The position numbers and the translations under genes are program-made. From the NCBI GenBank assembly GCA_900540785.1, contig UQHF01000021.1, positions 5,478-69,477 on the forward strand: a stretch of DNA of 64,000 bases, written 5' to 3'. The stretch is from an uncultured Blautia sp. Its GTDB lineage: Bacteria; Bacillota; Clostridia; Lachnospirales; Lachnospiraceae. Shown here one piece after another: positions 1 through 7,835 of this stretch (positions are counted from its first letter, which is position 1; every line of letters begins with the position of its first letter). The notes beneath the pieces were generated by a model that did not search any database, had not been told where the DNA came from, and saw nothing but the letters and a program-made list of their open reading frames with translations.

Positions 1-68
1 GTCGGGCATCGGAATGCCATTTGCTCCTCATCCATGTTACTGCCATAGGCAATATACAACTTCTTCAT
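1..68 (-). CDS. Gamma-glutamylcyclotransferase-like (AIG2) protein, N-terminus only
   Basis: Only the first 22 or so codons are in the window. They read MKKLYIAYGSNMDEEQMAFR, in which the YGSN motif is the hallmark of the AIG2/gamma-glutamylcyclotransferase fold. This family releases 5-oxoproline from gamma-glutamyl amides. The start is preceded by AGAAAGGATG, a plausible ribosome site. It lies downstream of the amidoligase on the same strand. Known phages pair these two families, which suggests that one makes and the other breaks an isopeptide-type bond. The rest of the gene is cut by the window edge, so catalytic residues cannot be checked. Confidence 0.75.
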   Translation of the reverse strand, partial: MKKLYIAYGSNMDEEQMAFRCP

Positions 69-164
69 ATTTGCTTCATCCTTTCTCTGTTGATAGTGAG
101 GTCTCCCTCCTACCACCTCAAGACGGTCTCTCGACCGCCATTGGTGGGGCTGTGCCTATTCCCT

Positions 165-1055
165 TCAAGCAGCATGTCTCCATGCAGAATTTCCCTCCAA
201 ATGTTTCAGAAAATGAAGCCTGCAGGTTTTGAATTCATCCCCGTTTAATCCCAACCGGAGCATCCAACACCGAAATGCGTATTTTTCATTATCTGTAACT
301 GTTCTTCTGGCACTCGCTTTCTTTTGCGTCAATGCCTGATGGCTGACTGCAAGGCAGAATTGTATGTATGCTTTGATTTCCCCTGCATGCGTCGTGCTGT
401 TAAACAATCGAAACTCTACCGTTCCTTTTGTGAATGTCGCATGAAGATTTAAACCGTGATATCTGGTATCGTTGTAATGGTCTGTCCTTCTTCTATGACT
501 CCCCTCATACCAGATGTCCTTTAATTCTTCCATTGTTTTGGGTTTTCTTTTATTAATCGTTTGAATCAACTGTTCATTTGTCTTTTTACACCATCGAAGC
601 CTAGCCGGATCAATTTGTAAAGCTTTATATAAAATGTCCTCTTTGCTGGCGATGATATTTACCAGATTGCGTAAAGTCTGAGGTGTATATCTGCTTGCAT
701 CCACGTGGATATGAATGCCGCATTGGTCACTTACGAATGCCCCCTTATGCCGAAGCTGACGAACAATTTCCTGCAAATCTTCCAAGTCTTCATATTCTAA
801 AATCGGACTAACAATTTCACATTTATATTCTTCCGAGGCAGGCTCCCTTCTTCCACCCTTTTTTCTCTGTGCAATAATACTGGAGTCAAATGTTGCTTTC
901 CACGTTCTTCCTTTACGGTCTTTTGCCCCGTAAGTTTGATAATACGTCCCGATATAAAATTTCTCTGTTCCGAAATATTCTGCGATAACATCCGCTGCTT
1001 TTTTTCTGGTGATTCCGGTTAATTCAATTTCAATCCCGAACTTCTGTGTTTTCAT
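165..1055 (-). CDS. Phage amidoligase (Amidoligase_2 family)
   Basis: This 296-residue protein has the features of the Amidoligase_2 (COOH-NH2 ligase) family: FGIEIELTG near residue 6, CGIHIHVDASR near residue 112, and TVEFRLFNST near residue 213. In the family the Glu and His residues of these motifs bind metal and ATP for amide-bond formation between a carboxylate and an amine. Substrates of phage members are not established. The start has GGAGG nine bases upstream. It follows a diverged paralog (1182-1946) and precedes an AIG2-like gene on the same strand, forming one predicted operon. The C-terminal 50 residues (NEKYAFRCWMLRLGL and onward) are shared with the paralog. Confidence 0.85.
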   Translation of the reverse strand: MKTQKFGIEIELTGITRKKAADVIAEYFGTEKFYIGTYYQTYGAKDRKGRTWKATFDSSIIAQRKKGGRREPASEEYKCEIVSPILEYEDLEDLQEIVRQLRHKGAFVSDQCGIHIHVDASRYTPQTLRNLVNIIASKEDILYKALQIDPARLRWCKKTNEQLIQTINKRKPKTMEELKDIWYEGSHRRRTDHYNDTRYHGLNLHATFTKGTVEFRLFNSTTHAGEIKAYIQFCLAVSHQALTQKKASARRTVTDNEKYAFRCWMLRLGLNGDEFKTCRLHFLKHLEGNSAWRHAA

Positions 1056-1089
1056 TTTATTGCGCCTCCTATGTGTTTTTTTCGTAGTC

Positions 1090-1110
1090 TATATATCACT
1101 CTAAAAGCAC
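1090..1110. repeat. Leader repeat shared by the two amidoligase-like genes, copy 1
   Basis: The bases before the amidoligase gene read ATATATCACTCTAAAAGC and those before the 254-residue paralog (1978-1995) read ATACATCACTCTAAACGC. The shared leader sequence supports a tandem duplication that included upstream sequence, or a common regulatory site. The second copy lies at the same side and a similar distance from its gene. Confidence 0.6.
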
Positions 1111-1181
1111 ATATTATCCAGTCATTTCAAACAATAATGTACACAAAAATTCGGAAAAGAAATTGTGTATTTTACAGAAAA

Positions 1182-1946
1182 CTATTCCTGTGTTACTTTC
1201 CGTTCAGCGGCTCTCTGCCGATTGCGCTCTTTTGCACGTTCCGTTTCTTCTTCCGTCCGAAAAGCCGTGTTCCCTTTCAGATTCTTCAAAAGGAGATCCC
1301 TTGTTTTCTTTCCGCCTTTTCCTCCAAGTCCTAGACGAATCAACCAGATGCGCATATAATATTTTTCATTTGCCTCAATTGTCTCCGCAGGATTAATCCA
1401 TTTCATCTCTTTTGCACGTTCTGCCATCATGCAGGTTAATTCCGCAAAAGAAATTGTACTTTCTGCTTCCATCGGAAATCCGTTAAAAACAATCTTATCA
1501 GCCACAAACTCTAGCCCAAAGCAATGTACTTTTTCTTCTTCAAAAATCTCCATTACCCTGTTCATATCCGCATCTTTTTCTTCTGATAATCTCTCAATCA
1601 GACGTTCACTCATGTGCAGCACTTCTGTACCGACAGCCCGCTTCAAAAGATACTGTTTACTATGAATCATAAAAATAAGATTTCGGATGCTCTCGGCGGT
1701 ATGACCTTCTATTGGAATTTGTAAATTTAATTCCTCCTGATTATTTTCAATGAATCCCCTTCGCTGCAGTTCTTTCTGAAGCATTTCGCCATCCTCTGTT
1801 TCAATGTTTCCATCACGATCCACAATTGCACCCCCTATCTGGTATCCAAAACTTGGTGGTCCTAAATATTTTGAAGGTTCTCCCAATATTTCTGCCATCG
1901 CTTTTACCAATTCTTTTCTGTTTTCACATATCGTTTCAATTCTCAT
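1182..1946 (-). CDS. Diverged amidoligase paralog, probably without ligase activity
   Basis: This 254-residue protein aligns end to end with the amidoligase at 165-1055. The best match is the C-terminal block (ANEKYYMRIWLIRLGL against DNEKYAFRCWMLRLGL), followed by KGNTAF against EGNSAW, and a middle block (ESIRNLIFMIHSKQYLLKRA against QTLRNLVNIIASKEDILYKA). The catalytic motifs are gone: GIEIE is absent, CGIHIHVD has become LNLQIPIE, and EFRLFN has become VFNGFP. I infer a pseudoenzyme, perhaps a partner or substrate adaptor of the active copy. Similar phage proteins are often labelled virulence-related without functional support. It extends into a basic, charged tail (RAKERNRQRAAERK). The start has GGGAG upstream at nine bases. 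Confidence 0.65.
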   Translation of the reverse strand: MRIETICENRKELVKAMAEILGEPSKYLGPPSFGYQIGGAIVDRDGNIETEDGEMLQKELQRRGFIENNQEELNLQIPIEGHTAESIRNLIFMIHSKQYLLKRAVGTEVLHMSERLIERLSEEKDADMNRVMEIFEEEKVHCFGLEFVADKIVFNGFPMEAESTISFAELTCMMAERAKEMKWINPAETIEANEKYYMRIWLIRLGLGGKGGKKTRDLLLKNLKGNTAFRTEEETERAKERNRQRAAERKVTQE

Positions 1947-2012
1947 GTATGCAGTCTCCCTTCTTTTTTGGTACTACATACATCACTCTAAACGCCCACA
2001 AAGTCAAGCATT

Positions 2013-3290
2013 TTAACCATCTTTCTGACTTTCAGGAAGGCACATCGCCAATGCATACGCAACTGTCGCTGTTACGGCATTTCCCGCCTGCTTATACAAC
2101 TGTGAATCAGAATTCACGGAAGCAGCGCGCTCGTATAATTCATCTGGAAATCCCTGCAATCGAAAGCATTCTTTTGGTGTCAATCTCCGAATTCTTCCAC
2201 ACCTCATCAATGTCCCCATCTGACATCCGGTATCTAATGTCTGTGAACATCCTTTTCCGACTCTTCCACGGCGGGTATCGCTATTCGGATACGCAAGTAC
2301 AATTCCATCTCCCAGATGTGCTTCTTCATATCCAGTTTTTGTTGCGTTTTTCACTTTCACAGATTTAACGGGTTTCTCACAAAAATACACACCGTGTCGA
2401 TCTTGGGAAGTCAGCGTAAACATTGGCTCTCCATCTTCTTTCATTCGTCTTCCATTCTGACGTTTTTCCATCCGCTCTGGTGTCAAAACAGGATGCACTT
2501 CCATAACCGCAGAATTCATTGCCGTATGATTTACCATTCCCGCTGTGTATCTCGCTGTCAAACATCTTGCAGTATCCGTAATCTTCGGTGCAACTTTGCT
2601 TTGATCTATAAAATAAAGTCCCGTCTTCGCTCCCATTCCTCCCGCATTTCCAATCAATGTAGTAGAAACTCCCTGAGAATCATATACTCGGTATCCCTGC
2701 ATTCCGCCTATAATCTGGTTAAGAGCTGCTTTGTTTTTTCCTCTGAGAGATAATATTTCTCGTCTACCTCTGCTTCTAAGATTTGCGATAATGAACACGC
2801 GCTCTCTGTTTTGTGGAACTCCGTAGTCTTTTGAGTTAAGCACCTGCCAGCGACAGTCATACCCTGCTTCTCCCATTTCAGACAAAACCGTGGCAAAATC
2901 GAATCCTGCATTAATTGATAGCAGGTTCTTAACGTTTTCAACAAAAAGGTATGTGGGCTTATCACTTTCTTCTTTGCCTTTGAGGAGGTCAATAATGTTA
3001 AAATATATTCCACTTCTTTTTCCGACCAGTCCCCGCTGCTTTCCTGCGACTGAAATATCCTGACAGGGGAATCCAAAGCACCAGATGTCTGCTCTTGGCA
3101 CATCGGATGGTTTAAGTTTTGTAACATCATCCGCTTTCCACTCTCCTTCCGTATCATACATTGCTTCGTATGAAGCCCTTGCAAATTTATCATATTCACA
3201 ATATCCCACACACTTATGGCCGGCAGATTCCAAACCTAAACGGAATCCTCCAATGCCTGAGCATAAATCAAGGAAGGTCAACTGCGTCAT
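2013..3290 (-). CDS. Phage DNA (cytosine-5) methyltransferase
   Basis: This 425-residue protein has the m5C methyltransferase motifs in order: motif I LDLCSGIGGF near residue 8, the catalytic GFPCQDIS near residue 73, ENVKNLL near 118, QNRERVFIIA near 162, and the C-terminal LYKQAGNAV motif. It transfers a methyl group from S-adenosylmethionine to cytosine C5. The long region between motifs VIII and IX holds the target recognition domain, which does not resemble the second methyltransferase of this window (22168-23139). The ATG at 3290 has AAGGAAGG eight bases upstream and is preferred to the GTG at 3299. No cognate restriction enzyme is adjacent, so it probably protects phage DNA. Confidence 0.92.
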   Translation of the reverse strand: MTQLTFLDLCSGIGGFRLGLESAGHKCVGYCEYDKFARASYEAMYDTEGEWKADDVTKLKPSDVPRADIWCFGFPCQDISVAGKQRGLVGKRSGIYFNIIDLLKGKEESDKPTYLFVENVKNLLSINAGFDFATVLSEMGEAGYDCRWQVLNSKDYGVPQNRERVFIIANLRSRGRREILSLRGKNKAALNQIIGGMQGYRVYDSQGVSTTLIGNAGGMGAKTGLYFIDQSKVAPKITDTARCLTARYTAGMVNHTAMNSAVMEVHPVLTPERMEKRQNGRRMKEDGEPMFTLTSQDRHGVYFCEKPVKSVKVKNATKTGYEEAHLGDGIVLAYPNSDTRRGRVGKGCSQTLDTGCQMGTLMRCGRIRRLTPKECFRLQGFPDELYERAASVNSDSQLYKQAGNAVTATVAYALAMCLPESQKDG

Positions 3291-4524
3291 GCGTGTCACC
3301 TTCCTTCATTAGCTCTGAATATTTTATTTTCTTCCCATCCCGTATTACATATACGTCTTCTGCACTTCCCACAAATTCCATATAGCGATGTACTATCACA
3401 TCCGCATATTTTTCATCCAGTTCTATCGTCCTGCAAATACGCCCTGTCTGTTCACAGGCAATCATCGTAGAACCGCTTCCACCAAATGGATCTAAGACAA
3501 TGCAATTACTCATACTGGAGTTACGGATTGGATATGCCACCAGTTCCACGGGTTTCATAGTCGGATGCATATCATTTTTCTTCGGGCGGTCATATTCCCA
3601 TATGGTGGACTGCTTTCTGTCTGAATACCACATATGCTTTCCACCCAACTTCCATCCAAATAAAATCGGCTCATGCTGCCATTGATAAGGACTTCTTCCT
3701 AAAACCAATGACTGCTTTTTCCAAATGCATGTACCGGAAAGATAAAATCCTGCTGCTTTAAACGCCCTGCGAAAGTTTAATCCCTCGGTATCCGCATGGA
3801 ACACATAAATGGAAGCATCACGTTCCATGTTCTGTTCCATATTCACGAATGCGGCAAACAGAAAATTATAAAATTTATCATCTTCCAAATTATCATTTTG
3901 GATTTTTCCTGCACTTCCTTCATAATTTACATTATATGGCGGATCAGTTACTACAAGATTAGCTTTCTTTCCTTCCATAAGTTTTTCATAAGTCTCAGGT
4001 AAAGTGGAATCCCCACACACCAGTCGGTGCATTCCAAGCATCCACACATCTCCCTGCTTTGTCATTGCAGGTTTCTTCAACTCAGCATCCACATCAAAAT
4101 CATCTTCTTTGATTTTTTTATCATGAACCTTATTAAATAACTGCTCAATTTCCGGCGGTTCAAATCCGGTAAATCCAACATCAAAATCTGATTTTTGCAA
4201 ATCTTCAATCAAATCTGCTAAAAGTTCCTGATTCCATTCTCCTGTAATTTTATTCAGGGCAATATTCAGTGCTTTCTCTTTTGTTTTATCAATTTCAATG
4301 ACAATACAATCAATTTCATTATACCCTAATGTTTGAAGAACCGTGGCTCTCTGGTGTCCACCGATAATCGTCATATCTGAATTCACAATAATCGGCTCAA
4401 CATATCCGAACTCCGTAATACTGTTTTTTATTTTTTCAAATTCTTTATCTCCCGGCTTGAGTTTTTTTCTCGGATTATAGGATGCCGGAATCAAATCCTT
4501 AATCCGCAGCTTTCTGAATTCCAT
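3268..4524 (-). CDS. ParB/Srx-domain DNA adenine/cytosine-N4 methyltransferase
   Basis: The 418-residue protein has an N-terminal ParB-like/sulfiredoxin-type domain (ITEFGYVEPIIV, then IIGGHQRATV near residue 53) joined to an amino-methyltransferase. The catalytic DPPY motif lies near residue 194 and the S-adenosylmethionine motif DPFGGSGST near 345; this order is the beta class of N6-adenine or N4-cytosine enzymes. GGGAGG lies nine bases before the ATG. It overlaps the gene upstream by 26 bases and the 5mC methyltransferase downstream, so the three are translationally packed. Such ParB-methylase fusions are common in phages and probably modify phage DNA. Confidence 0.9.
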   Translation of the reverse strand: MEFRKLRIKDLIPASYNPRKKLKPGDKEFEKIKNSITEFGYVEPIIVNSDMTIIGGHQRATVLQTLGYNEIDCIVIEIDKTKEKALNIALNKITGEWNQELLADLIEDLQKSDFDVGFTGFEPPEIEQLFNKVHDKKIKEDDFDVDAELKKPAMTKQGDVWMLGMHRLVCGDSTLPETYEKLMEGKKANLVVTDPPYNVNYEGSAGKIQNDNLEDDKFYNFLFAAFVNMEQNMERDASIYVFHADTEGLNFRRAFKAAGFYLSGTCIWKKQSLVLGRSPYQWQHEPILFGWKLGGKHMWYSDRKQSTIWEYDRPKKNDMHPTMKPVELVAYPIRNSSMSNCIVLDPFGGSGSTMIACEQTGRICRTIELDEKYADVIVHRYMEFVGSAEDVYVIRDGKKIKYSELMKEGDTHDAVDLP

Positions 4525-4954
4525 CTTCCAATCCCTCCCAAAATCGTGCTTTTATATAACAGTCATGACTACAATACTTTCTATTCTTATTTCCATAACT
4601 CGTAAATTCTTTTCCGCATCTCGTACAGGTCATGGTATAAATTGCCGTGTCTTTCCGATGCAGTTTTTCTGGGTGTGCTTTCCACCATTCCCGTCTGCAC
4701 TTATCTGAGCAAAACTTCTTTGGTCTGCCTGTAGATGGTTGTATCAGTTCTGCTCCACAATACAAACACGCCTTTCCTAACATCATCTGTTCCTGAATGT
4801 TTTTTGTAAGCGCAGAAGCATATCCATCCATACCATGCGACCGACAATAGTTCCTCACAATGTCACGGGACAGCCCTACCACGGAAGCGATGGCACGATA
4901 GCCAACTCCCTGCGTCCGCATTTTCCTAATCTGTTCGGCTTGTAATTCTGTCAT
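4499..4954 (-). CDS. Phage HTH and double zinc-finger protein
   Basis: About 151 residues. The N-terminus (TELQAEQIRKMRTQGVGYRA) reads as a resolvase-like helix-turn-helix of the kind that guides DNA binding. Two four-cysteine clusters follow: CLYCGAEL with KFCSDKCRREW, and CTRCGKEF with KYCSHDCY, each able to hold a zinc ion. Homologs in phages are often labelled sigma-factor-like, which is not proven. The ATG at 4954 has AGGAAGG about twelve bases upstream; in-frame starts at 4966 and 4999 are less well placed. It precedes the ParB-methylase with overlap, suggesting a shared role in DNA modification or in packaging-site recognition. Confidence 0.7.
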   Translation of the reverse strand: MTELQAEQIRKMRTQGVGYRAIASVVGLSRDIVRNYCRSHGMDGYASALTKNIQEQMMLGKACLYCGAELIQPSTGRPKKFCSDKCRREWWKAHPEKLHRKDTAIYTMTCTRCGKEFTSYGNKNRKYCSHDCYIKARFWEGLEDGIQKAAD

Positions 4955-5172
4955 GCCTCTCACCATCCTTCCTGTTTCCAGACATAAAAAACAGGTCAAA
5001 ACACAGCCATTTTTACTGCATTTTGACCCTTATAATTCCTATTTTTCCTAACTTTTTAACGAAATACTCATACCCCATTTTGCGAATAACTGCTTGTTTT
5101 ACAACACCTTCTGCGAAAACTCTTGTCCTTTTTTCCTATCCCCCCTATTTAATTCTGCGAAAATTCACGTTT

Positions 5173-5190
5173 GAGGGGGCGGCGGTCAAT
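5173..5190. other. Possible phage cos site (GC-rich patch)
   Basis: GAGGGGGCGGCGGTCAAT stands out in an AT-rich noncoding stretch of about 290 bases between the HNH gene and the zinc-finger gene. A second GC cluster (ATACCCCCACC) lies near 5216-5226. In HNH-encoding phages the cohesive-end site lies beside the HNH gene and is GC-rich, so this is a candidate. No terminase gene is visible in the window, which weakens the case. Confidence 0.35.
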
Positions 5191-5243
5191 GTTCAACAAA
5201 TTTGTAGAGATTTGATACCCCCACCATTGTCTAGTATTTCCAA

Positions 5244-5597
5244 TCAATATCGATATTCCTGATACCGATCTTCCGTCATGGTTTTTACATCATGATGATG
5301 TTTGCATAAAGGCTGCCAATTCTCTTCATCCCAAAAGAGGATTGGATCACCACGATGTGGTTTAATGTGATCCACAACTGTTGCTCTTACATATTTTCCT
5401 TCTTCCTCACATTTACAACACAACGGATGTTCTTTTAAGAATCTTTTCCTCGCCCGCTGCCACTTACTGTTATAACCACGTCCCGATGAACTTTTCCGTT
5501 CTCCACGGTGTAGTGCTTCATGTTCTTCACAATATCTTCCCTCTGTCAATTTGGGGCAGCCGGGATGACAGCACGGTTTCATTGGTTTTCTCGGCAT
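5244..5597 (-). CDS. Phage HNH endonuclease
   Basis: This 117-residue protein carries an HNH nuclease domain: VVDHIKPHRGD near residue 74 supplies the DH pair, NWQPLC the Asn, and CKHHHDVKT the final His. A cysteine cluster at the N-terminus (CCHPGCP, then YCEEH) and CCKCEEEG near residue 60 probably bind zinc. In many siphophages such a small HNH protein works with terminase in cutting at cos. Here it lies next to a GC-rich noncoding patch but no terminase is visible within the window. It could alternatively be a free-standing nicking enzyme. Confidence 0.85.
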   Translation of the reverse strand: MPRKPMKPCCHPGCPKLTEGRYCEEHEALHRGERKSSSGRGYNSKWQRARKRFLKEHPLCCKCEEEGKYVRATVVDHIKPHRGDPILFWDEENWQPLCKHHHDVKTMTEDRYQEYRY

Positions 5598-5740
5598 ACT
5601 AATTACCCCTTTCCTTTATGTACGCAGCGTGGGAAAGGATAGAAAGCCACGCTCCGACAGAAAAAAAGACCAAAAGCAAAATGCTTTCAGTCCCGTTTCT
5701 TTTTTCCGCATCTTAAGAATAACACAAAAGAAAAGCAATG

Positions 5741-5773
5741 TCAGTCTACTCTTAGTCTACTTTCAGTCTACTG
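5741..5773. repeat. Three 11-bp direct repeats of AGTCTACT
   Basis: AGTCTACT occurs at 5743, 5754 and 5765, exactly 11 bases apart. The stretch lies between the acetyltransferase stop and the HNH start, about 145 bases upstream of the HNH gene. One helical turn of spacing suggests protein binding, for example a regulator or a packaging protein. Confidence 0.6.
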
Positions 5774-5783
5774 AACAACATAG

Positions 5784-6407
5784 TTAATCAGTAACCAACT
5801 TATATTCTAAAATATGACTTAAAAGTTTTTGTGGCTCTACACCAAATTTTTCAGCAGTCCTTCTCATTTTCTCATCAATTAAATGCTTGTTTTTATCTTC
5901 TATTAACTTTTGTATTTTTTTATTATCTCCAAATAATGTACTGATTCCATTGGGGATTGCCCCCAGTTTTTCAAAAAGGTGTTGGCTCACATAATTGTCA
6001 GATGCTACCCTGCATCTGAAATATTCAAATTCATTTTCTCGCATATAAACTGCCATTAATAAATGAATTGCACGAGTACCTATTCCCTGTCCTTGCATAG
6101 CTTTCAGTAACTCAATTGCCAATTCTGGTCTGCCAACTCCAATCTTCTTCACACCGCAATACCCGCAAAAGATTTTATTCTTTTTTCTCCAAATAGAGCA
6201 ATAGAACCCTTCGTCTTGTAATAAATCCTCAAATAGTGATTTCACATATTCAGGATTCTGCAGCAATAATTTCATGCCCGAAAAAGTGATATTATCACAT
6301 AATACTTCTTTATATTTTTCAAATTCACTTTCCTGAATTCTTGTCAAAATTATTTCTTCATCCTCTGCCAATATACTAAACGTATCCAAAACACTTTCCT
6401 TGCTCAT
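5784..6407 (-). CDS. GNAT-family acetyltransferase (RimJ/RimL-like)
   Basis: The 207-residue protein has a GNAT fold: the acetyl-CoA loop QGQGIGTRAI near residue 109, and the late motif NYVSQHLFEKLGA near residue 142 typical of RimL-like N-acetyltransferases. The C-terminal 45 residues are charged and helical, unlike the core family. The substrate is unknown. It is preceded by a GC-rich noncoding stretch (6408-6554) and lies among genes that look like prophage cargo rather than replication functions. Its local base composition is more AT-rich than the methyltransferase genes, consistent with separate acquisition. Confidence 0.75.
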   Translation of the reverse strand: MSKESVLDTFSILAEDEEIILTRIQESEFEKYKEVLCDNITFSGMKLLLQNPEYVKSLFEDLLQDEGFYCSIWRKKNKIFCGYCGVKKIGVGRPELAIELLKAMQGQGIGTRAIHLLMAVYMRENEFEYFRCRVASDNYVSQHLFEKLGAIPNGISTLFGDNKKIQKLIEDKNKHLIDEKMRRTAEKFGVEPQKLLSHILEYKLVTD

Positions 6408-6554
6408 AACATCCTATTCCCTTTATGAATCACATAATATGGCGGAGGGGAATGATCCCCTCTTTACAATCGCCCATGCATGGTTACAGGTTACGCCATC
6501 TGTCCACCCGTGTAGCTTTGCAGCCATGCGCATACAGCACGGGGGATTTTTCCA
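6408..6554. other. GC-rich noncoding stretch with hairpins
   Basis: This gap is more GC-rich than its neighbours. It holds a perfect hairpin GAGGGGA-ATGA-TCCCCTC at 6445-6462 and a CCATGCATGG palindrome near 6475. No T-tract follows, so it is not a typical terminator. It may be a structured leader of the acetyltransferase mRNA or a remnant of a small mobile element. Confidence 0.4.
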
Positions 6555-6830
6555 TTACAACACTTCTTTCAAACGGATATAAGTTTCCGCCAATATCTTC
6601 CGAAAATCTCGTTCCTTTTCTATCTCATTTCCCGGTTCATCCACATTTATAATACAACAATCAGGAATTTCTTCAGAAAATATCTTATAAAAAGAAGTCT
6701 CTATAATCAAATGACAATACTGCGAATAAAAAGGCTCTGCCATAGCTTCATATTCCTCTTTCGTAATTTCTCCATCCAAATATTCCCGTATTTGCTCTAA
6801 AAGTATTCTTTTAACTTTTTCTTGATTCAT
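6555..6830 (-). CDS. Hypothetical 91-residue acidic protein next to secreted nuclease
   Basis: I do not recognise this protein. It is small, acidic and apparently soluble, with a helical N-terminus (KVKRILLEQIREYLDGEITK) and a CC pair near residue 58. It starts 15 bases after the stop of the nuclease lipoprotein gene on the same strand, so both are probably co-transcribed. Its position and acidity are those expected of an immunity or inhibitor partner of the nuclease, but nothing in the sequence proves this. Confidence 0.55.
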   Translation of the reverse strand: MNQEKVKRILLEQIREYLDGEITKEEYEAMAEPFYSQYCHLIIETSFYKIFSEEIPDCCIINVDEPGNEIEKERDFRKILAETYIRLKEVL

Positions 6831-6845
6831 ATTCTTTCTCTTTCT

Positions 6846-7835
6846 TTATGGATGACATCTTTTACAAGGTTCATATCCCTGTTGAATTAGTTCATCTCTT
6901 GTACCCGTAAACTCTCCTTTATTACTCTCGTTCATTTGATTTAAACTGGAACAACTTGGTAAATGAAATTTCTTTGTATTAGTGTTCAACACATAGGTGG
7001 ACTCTGTCTTTTGCTCATTTTCCGCTTCTTTATTGCCTTCCGTACTTCCTGCTGAAGAACCACCATCATTGGAAAGCTGGCTTTCTCCTGTAGCATAATC
7101 AATAGTAATGCCCGGTTGTACATTGTAGCAATACACATTAAAAAGAATTCCTTCTCCATTATCTTCCACGGACTTTGCTTCCATCTGCACACCGCTTGCG
7201 ACCAGATTATCCCCTTCATAAATTGGTGTTACCCGATACAACACATGGTTTCCAGTTTCTTTTATGTAATCTGCCACCATATTTTCAAATGGCAGCATTC
7301 CTTCCACGTTTAAATATCTGGTTCCTGTAATCAGGTTCTTTGTATTTGCATTCTCAGCAGTTAATTGAAATCCAATCAAATGACAGCGGTTATAAAGGTA
7401 CTTTCCATCGACACAGTCATATTTTACAGTATGCCATCCAGAAGGCTTGACCTGACCAATAGAACCTCTGTCTTCTGTCGGCATCAAATCCTGACCGATA
7501 TTGGCATAGGCTATACCGCATCTTCCCAATGAATCCAAATCACTATAGGTTTCAAATGATTCCGTTTTTAATTCTGAATCTGTAAAGTTTGGAATATTAT
7601 TTGCAATCGTGACATAGGCTTCTCCAGAATACTCCGGTATTTCGCCTATATTTATTGTCGGTTCGCTTTCATCTATAATTTCCCAATCTTCCTGTTCCAC
7701 GGTTTCCTGCTGTTGTTCCGTAACTGTCTGATCCTTTGATGGCTGTGATTCTCCCTGAACATCTGCACCACATCCACTAAGCATAAGCATCAGAACCATA
7801 AAAATCGCAATCCAACTCTTTTTCCACTTATTCAT
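6846..7835 (-). CDS. Secreted DNA/RNA non-specific endonuclease lipoprotein
   Basis: The 329-residue product has a lipoprotein signal with lipobox LSGC near residue 20, so it should be anchored outside the membrane. After a Gln/Glu-rich linker comes a DNA/RNA non-specific nuclease domain like that of EndA/NucA: TEDRGSIGQVKPSGWHTVKY, then YNRCHLIGFQL near residue 148 and ANTKNLITGTRYLN. The usual DRGH is read here as DRGS, with the His of RCHLIG remaining. The C-terminal 45 residues hold HLPSCSSLNQM and YEPCKRCHP, an Ada-like metal-binding module seen in other clostridial nucleases. The ATG at 7835 has GGAGG nine bases upstream. It overlaps the gene before it. It may help nucleotide scavenging or target other cells. 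Confidence 0.85.
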   Translation of the reverse strand: MNKWKKSWIAIFMVLMLMLSGCGADVQGESQPSKDQTVTEQQQETVEQEDWEIIDESEPTINIGEIPEYSGEAYVTIANNIPNFTDSELKTESFETYSDLDSLGRCGIAYANIGQDLMPTEDRGSIGQVKPSGWHTVKYDCVDGKYLYNRCHLIGFQLTAENANTKNLITGTRYLNVEGMLPFENMVADYIKETGNHVLYRVTPIYEGDNLVASGVQMEAKSVEDNGEGILFNVYCYNVQPGITIDYATGESQLSNDGGSSAGSTEGNKEAENEQKTESTYVLNTNTKKFHLPSCSSLNQMNESNKGEFTGTRDELIQQGYEPCKRCHP

